DNA from: Cephalothrix spiralis
Lineage: Eukaryota > Nemertea > Palaeonemertea > Archinemertea > Cephalotrichidae
DNA length: 10,016 nt
Direction of reading: 5' to 3'
Assembly (NCBI GenBank): GCA_032353305.1
Contig: JAUCNG010424353.1
Location: forward strand, 1-10,016
Position numbers and translations under genes: made by a program. Within the stretch, counting starts at the first letter, position 1. The number at the start of each line of letters is the position of its first letter. This document shows, in pieces, positions 6,986 through 10,016 of this stretch. The notes beneath the pieces were generated by a model. It did no database searches. It saw nothing but the letters and a program-made list of their open reading frames with translations, and was not told the DNA's origin.

Positions 6986-7275
6986 GTTTATTTTGATAAG
7001 CTATCGTTTACAACAAATCGCGACCCTCTGCGGTCATTTTTAGCTTTCACCATAATTCTAATTATATACAAGCTGGGATAAAAACCCTGATAGATTTGAC
7101 ACTTAAGTTCAAAAAGGCTAAAAATTGAGGTTATTGGCACATTACGCCGGCCCAAGGGCTCAGATAAAAAAACAGTTAAAAATCCAATAATGTTAACTAC
7201 CAAAATGAGGCGTGATAGACAGACACAGAACAGACTACGCGACATAGCGTAAGCTCACTTTTGGTACGTGAGCTA
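6986..7275 (-). repeat. Dispersed repeat, copy 2 (inverted relative to copy 1)
   Basis: The reverse complement of this segment aligns with 1677-2028. Homology stops abruptly at the AAAATAAAC end (6986 side) and at the hairpin end (7275 side). Here the terminal hairpin is AGCTCAC facing GTGAGCT (7252-7274), with a loop different from that in copy 1. A minus-strand frame of 85 codons (6988-7245) follows the repeat and is not conserved as protein in copy 1, so it is not called. Confidence 0.8.
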
Positions 7276-8197
7276 CATGTATAAACATGGAAATCATATG
7301 ATGTATGTTGGACTAATTTTGGTGTGTTTGACCCTTTGCTTTGTTACATATGTTACAGCTTAGAGTTCCATGTTTGCCATCCTTATGAATATTTTATGAT
7401 TTTTTTTGTTGATGACCCGTTCCCCAAAGTAGATTTGTATTATTTAAAGTATAGTTGGGCGAACCTTGTTTGTCATTGAGTTATGATATATTTGCGAATC
7501 GATGCATGCATGACGCTAATCGATATTAACTTGAAACTAGAGTAATAAAGGATACTTTTTTCCTAGCGAGTGACACTGAGCTAAGCAATTTCTTTTCTTT
7601 CTGTCATTTGAATTAAGGTGTCGTCAATGATACTTAGGATAGACTGTCACCACCTGTGTTAGCATTTAATGTTTAAAACATGAAATAAATGTGTCACAGG
7701 TGCTCGCCGAAAATGTATATGATTTCAACTTTATTCAGAACATTTTTGTTCTTATGCGGATAAATGTATGAAATATTATTTAATGGATTAGAGTTTAATT
7801 GGTGGTTATTAGCGTTACTGACACAGATGTACATATAATCAGGTGCGCGGTTGATATATCATACAGGGGACAGTATAAAGTCACCACGTCATGAGAGGAT
7901 TGTAATATTATTGGCGCACAGATAAACAACGATGCAATGGAAATTAAGGATCGTTATTTGCGAATTCCGCGCTACGTAAAACTTGCACAAGAAGAAAACC
8001 TTTGTTTTTCCTAATAAGCTAATCTTATTTCGGGACTAAAAATTCCCCGGAGCTTTTGAAAACCATGACTGACATGCGAAATGGAACATGCGAAGTGTTC
8101 AGTTTGGAGTTGATAGATGGTAAATGACGAGGCAACCGAATGGGTTAATTCGCGCCAGGTTTGCGCGCACACGAAATACGCAGCGTTTCGCTTTTTA
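7276..8197. other. Probable upstream region of the channel gene
   Basis: No ORF longer than 60 codons or splice pair is convincing here. CACCTGTG (7651-7658) and CACAGGTG (7695-7702) form an inverted pair of E-box words with further weak pairing between them. The segment from about 8146 becomes CpG-rich (GCGCGC and similar), which fits the approach to a promoter. Confidence 0.45.
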
Positions 8198-8213
8198 AAG
8201 ACGACGTCGTCTT
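8198..8213. promoter_or_regulatory. 16-bp perfect palindrome upstream of TATA box
   Basis: AAGACGACGTCGTCTT is its own reverse complement and lies 5 bases before the TATA-like box. Its centre GACGTC is the core of a bZIP-type site. A dimeric activator site in a proximal promoter is plausible but unproven. Confidence 0.4.
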
Positions 8214-8218
8214 AAGGA

Positions 8219-8226
8219 TATAAATA
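8219..8226 (+). promoter_or_regulatory. TATA box for the channel gene
   Basis: TATAAATA matches the core consensus. Transcription would be expected about 25-31 bases downstream, around 8245-8250, which coincides with the first ATG (8248). If this box is used, the leader is nearly absent, and translation probably starts at the ATG at 8257 (G at -3 and G at +4) or at 8293. AT-rich chance is the main alternative. Confidence 0.4.
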
Positions 8227-8247
8227 TAAAGTTGACCAACTGTATTA

Positions 8248-8447
8248 ATGAAGGGGATGGAAGAGAAAGCGAATGGGGTTTCTCAATCACTTATGCGAGG
8301 AGAGGATTATACGGATACAGATGACATGGATGAAAGCCAGGAAACCTGCCAAAAAAGTTGGAAAAGTGTTTTATTTGAGTTTACCCAAAATACAACTTTT
8401 CATGGAGTTAGATTTATTACTGCCGATACAAAGCATTGTACACGTAG
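8248..8447 (+). CDS. DEG/ENaC sodium channel, first coding exon (partial)
   Basis: The product is the cytoplasmic N-terminus of a degenerin/epithelial sodium channel subunit, a plasma-membrane trimeric cation channel. The exon encodes 66 codons plus two bases. Residues 17-32 are acidic (EDYTDTDDMDE). Residues 37-57 hold the family hallmark SWKSVLFEFTQNTTFHGVRFI, including the His52-Gly53 pair known to govern gating in this family. Basic TRR follows at 65-67, where the first membrane helix normally begins a few residues later. The exon ends at a consensus donor AG|GTGAGT (8447/8448), phase 2. The frame is closed by a stop at 8233-8235, so Met at 8248 is the earliest start; the ATG at 8257 has the better context. 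Subfamily (ASIC, FaNaC, ENaC or other) cannot be told from this piece. An upstream non-coding exon is possible. Confidence 0.85.
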
Positions 8448-8766
8448 GTGAGTAGCTTTATCAATTACAATTATTTTGAAATGAGTAGTTTTTCATCACA
8501 TTGCAATTATTTTGAAAATTGTTATGGACGTTTGAAAATTATTTTAACCGCACTCGAAATTTGTTTTTTAAATGATTGATGGAGTATTCACCCGATATGA
8601 CTTGATAATTTGAAGTATAATTGGGATGTTTTGTAACCCAATTCAATGAGTATCTATTATGCTATAATTGTCCCACTGTCAATATTTTTATGCATACACC
8701 ATATAGGGGGCCAATAATACTAAAAATGTTTTTAATGTAATGAAAACAGCTGATTTATTAAAGGTA
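8448..8766 (+). other. Start of intron 1 of the channel gene
   Basis: The intron opens with GTGAGTAG. It contains a short direct repeat, CAATTATTTTGAAA at 8468 and 8504. No acceptor with a continuing phase-compatible frame is found. Confidence 0.6.
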
Positions 8767-8939
8767 CCACTGGGTTCTAATGCGAAAAAAATGTTACCTG
8801 AAATTTGTTACCTTGGGAAATTTGTTACCTAAAATGATCAAAATAACCATTTGCGCATGCGCAATTCAGATTTTAGGTAACAAATTTCCAAAGGTAACAA
8901 ATTTCAGGTAACATTTTTTTTCGCATTAGAACCCAGTTG
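8767..8939. mobile_element. Young foldback MITE with TA (or GTAC) duplication
   Basis: Arms 8769-8835 and 8870-8937 are reverse complements with one substitution and one A-run indel. The spacer of 34 bases contains a perfect 14-bp palindrome, TTGCGCATGCGCAA (8851-8864). TIR starts read C(C/A)ACTGGGTTC. TA sits outside both ends (8765-8766 and 8940-8941) within GTAC, fitting Tc1/mariner-like integration, or a 4-bp GTAC duplication. AAATTTGTTACCT repeats twice in each arm. High arm identity indicates recent activity or ongoing arm conversion. It lies in the channel intron. Confidence 0.85.
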
Positions 8940-10016
8940 TACTGTATGTATGTTGTACATTTTACAGAGAGAGAGAGACAGTATAACGTTTCTTTCCAAA
9001 AAAGGACAGAGAAATTGCGTTTTGTCGTGGGATTATCTTTGGATAAGAAATGACGAAAATAATCCGAAATCGAATGACCGCTGCGGCTTACGACTCGGAG
9101 ATCCTGTTTCCGGATTTTTAAGAGTTACTTCCTTAATGCGTAATATAGAATTACGCTGCTGAAGCCCTGACTGTGGCATCGATTTATGATATATATTTTC
9201 GAGGAACGCTATTTTCGAAAATAAGATCAATTTTCAACACCTGTGTCTCTCTTTTTGAATTTGAAACACCTTGAATTGATTATGTTAATGACAAAGACAT
9301 AAAAGCTATTAACAAACAACATTAAAGTGGTTTTAGTGAGTAGAAATGGGTAGAAAGGCTGTTCTTTAGTCTATTTATTTGTCATTGTTTTTTAAAAGTA
9401 TTGCATTTATTTAAAAGTTACCGGGGACGAGGCTTTATCCCATGCGAGTTATCTCAGTGAATTTTGAATAGGAAAAATCACATTCTTGGAGTCTTAATAT
9501 TTATGATGCGAAATCAAGACAGTTTCACTGAAAAGTGTAAATCGGTCTTATTTTGAAGAATTTTTTTGAATTGATCATTCGTGAAAGGAGGGACGGTTAA
9601 TTTGTTTTTGCCTTCGTTGGTTACTATATGCAATTTTAACGTAGGCCTATTTATGACGTCACCAGATCAGGAAAATACTATGTTGTTGGTCCGTGGGGGG
9701 GGGGGGGGTCGTTCATTACATTAAGATGTTGAGCCACTAGAAAGGATTCATAATCTTGGTGACCTTAAAGATCCTTAAAGTAATTTCGGGTAAAATCAAG
9801 TGCCGTGTGTAATAATAATACATGTACTTTGGAAAAAGACGGAAGTAATTCCCGAGACAATATATTTGGAAATTAGATTAGAGAACTCCATTTTTTCATT
9901 TGATACTAGCAATCTTACATCAACCAATGTTAAGCATCGCCCGTATAAAACCTTTATTATGGCATAGTTGTAGTATAGTCTATTTATATGCACTTGAATT
10001 GGCTTCAAGCGATAAC
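8940..10016 (+). other. Continuing intron 1, no second exon found
   Basis: Frames at 8950-9162 (+), 9033-9230 (-) and 9796-10008 (-) show no DEG/ENaC residues. The best acceptors (ending at 8967 and 9369) give no membrane helix in the required phase. TATTTTCGAAAATA (9210-9223) is a perfect 14-bp palindrome. The intron appears to run past the window end, so it is at least 1.5 kb. Confidence 0.5.
9695..9708 (+). repeat. G14 homopolymer
   Basis: This is an uninterrupted run of 14 G in an otherwise AT-rich intron. It is likely length-polymorphic and could be a sequencing or assembly weak point. Confidence 0.8.

Noticed and set aside
6988-7245. 85-codon minus-strand ORF
   Set aside because: It coincides with repeat copy 2. 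The homologous copy 1 is interrupted and shifted, so there is no evidence of protein-level selection.
8950-9162. 70-codon + strand frame after a TTTTACAG acceptor, considered as channel exon 2
   Set aside because: The donor at 8447 is phase 2. Joining at 8968 in that phase reaches a stop after a few codons. The open frame is in another phase and has no membrane helix or DEG/ENaC residues.
9370-9460. Frame after the acceptor at 9368-9369, considered as channel exon 2
   Set aside because: The phase fits and the frame is open for about 30 codons, but the peptide lacks the conserved W and a proper first membrane helix and ends at a stop without a donor.

Overview
The window looks like non-coding and intronic DNA from an animal nuclear genome, most likely a marine invertebrate (perhaps an echinoderm, hemichordate or cephalochordate). 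The evidence is the AT-rich composition, long stretches with no convincing ORF, GT-AG splice signals, a tRNA-derived SINE, several short foldback elements of MITE type, and repeated AGGCCTA words. The phylum is a guess. Nothing suggests a bacterial, phage or plasmid origin.

The only recognisable gene piece is on the + strand at 8248-8447. It is the first coding exon of a DEG/ENaC (amiloride-sensitive, acid-sensing type) sodium channel, carrying the family's cytoplasmic HG gating motif (FTQNTTFHGVRFI) and ending at a perfect AG|GTGAGT donor, just before the first membrane helix should begin. A TATAAATA box and a 16-bp perfect palindrome lie directly upstream. From 8448 to the end I read intron 1; it contains a young 173-bp foldback MITE and a G14 tract. 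No second exon is visible. A weaker exon candidate lies at 3151-3244.

The rest is mostly repeats. Left to right: a foldback element with TTA target duplication (871-1254); a GC-rich hairpin (1635-1668); copy 1 of a dispersed repeat (1677-2028) with a degenerate ~140-bp tandem tail (to about 2245); a CAGG-ended foldback (2314-2757) containing a G-quadruplex motif; a tRNA-Gln-like SINE with matching 8-bp target duplications (3907-4138); a 17-bp perfect inverted repeat (5178-5235); a foldback element with CTA duplication (5483-5844); a hAT-like MITE (6608-6901) inside an outer inverted repeat built on TGACGTCA palindromes (6486-6970); and copy 2 of the dispersed repeat in the opposite orientation (6986-7275).

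The stretches between hold no gene I can support. I see no new biochemical system. The most useful observations are the channel exon with its compact promoter, and the layered, datable set of non-autonomous elements, several of which I cannot match to a named family from sequence alone.
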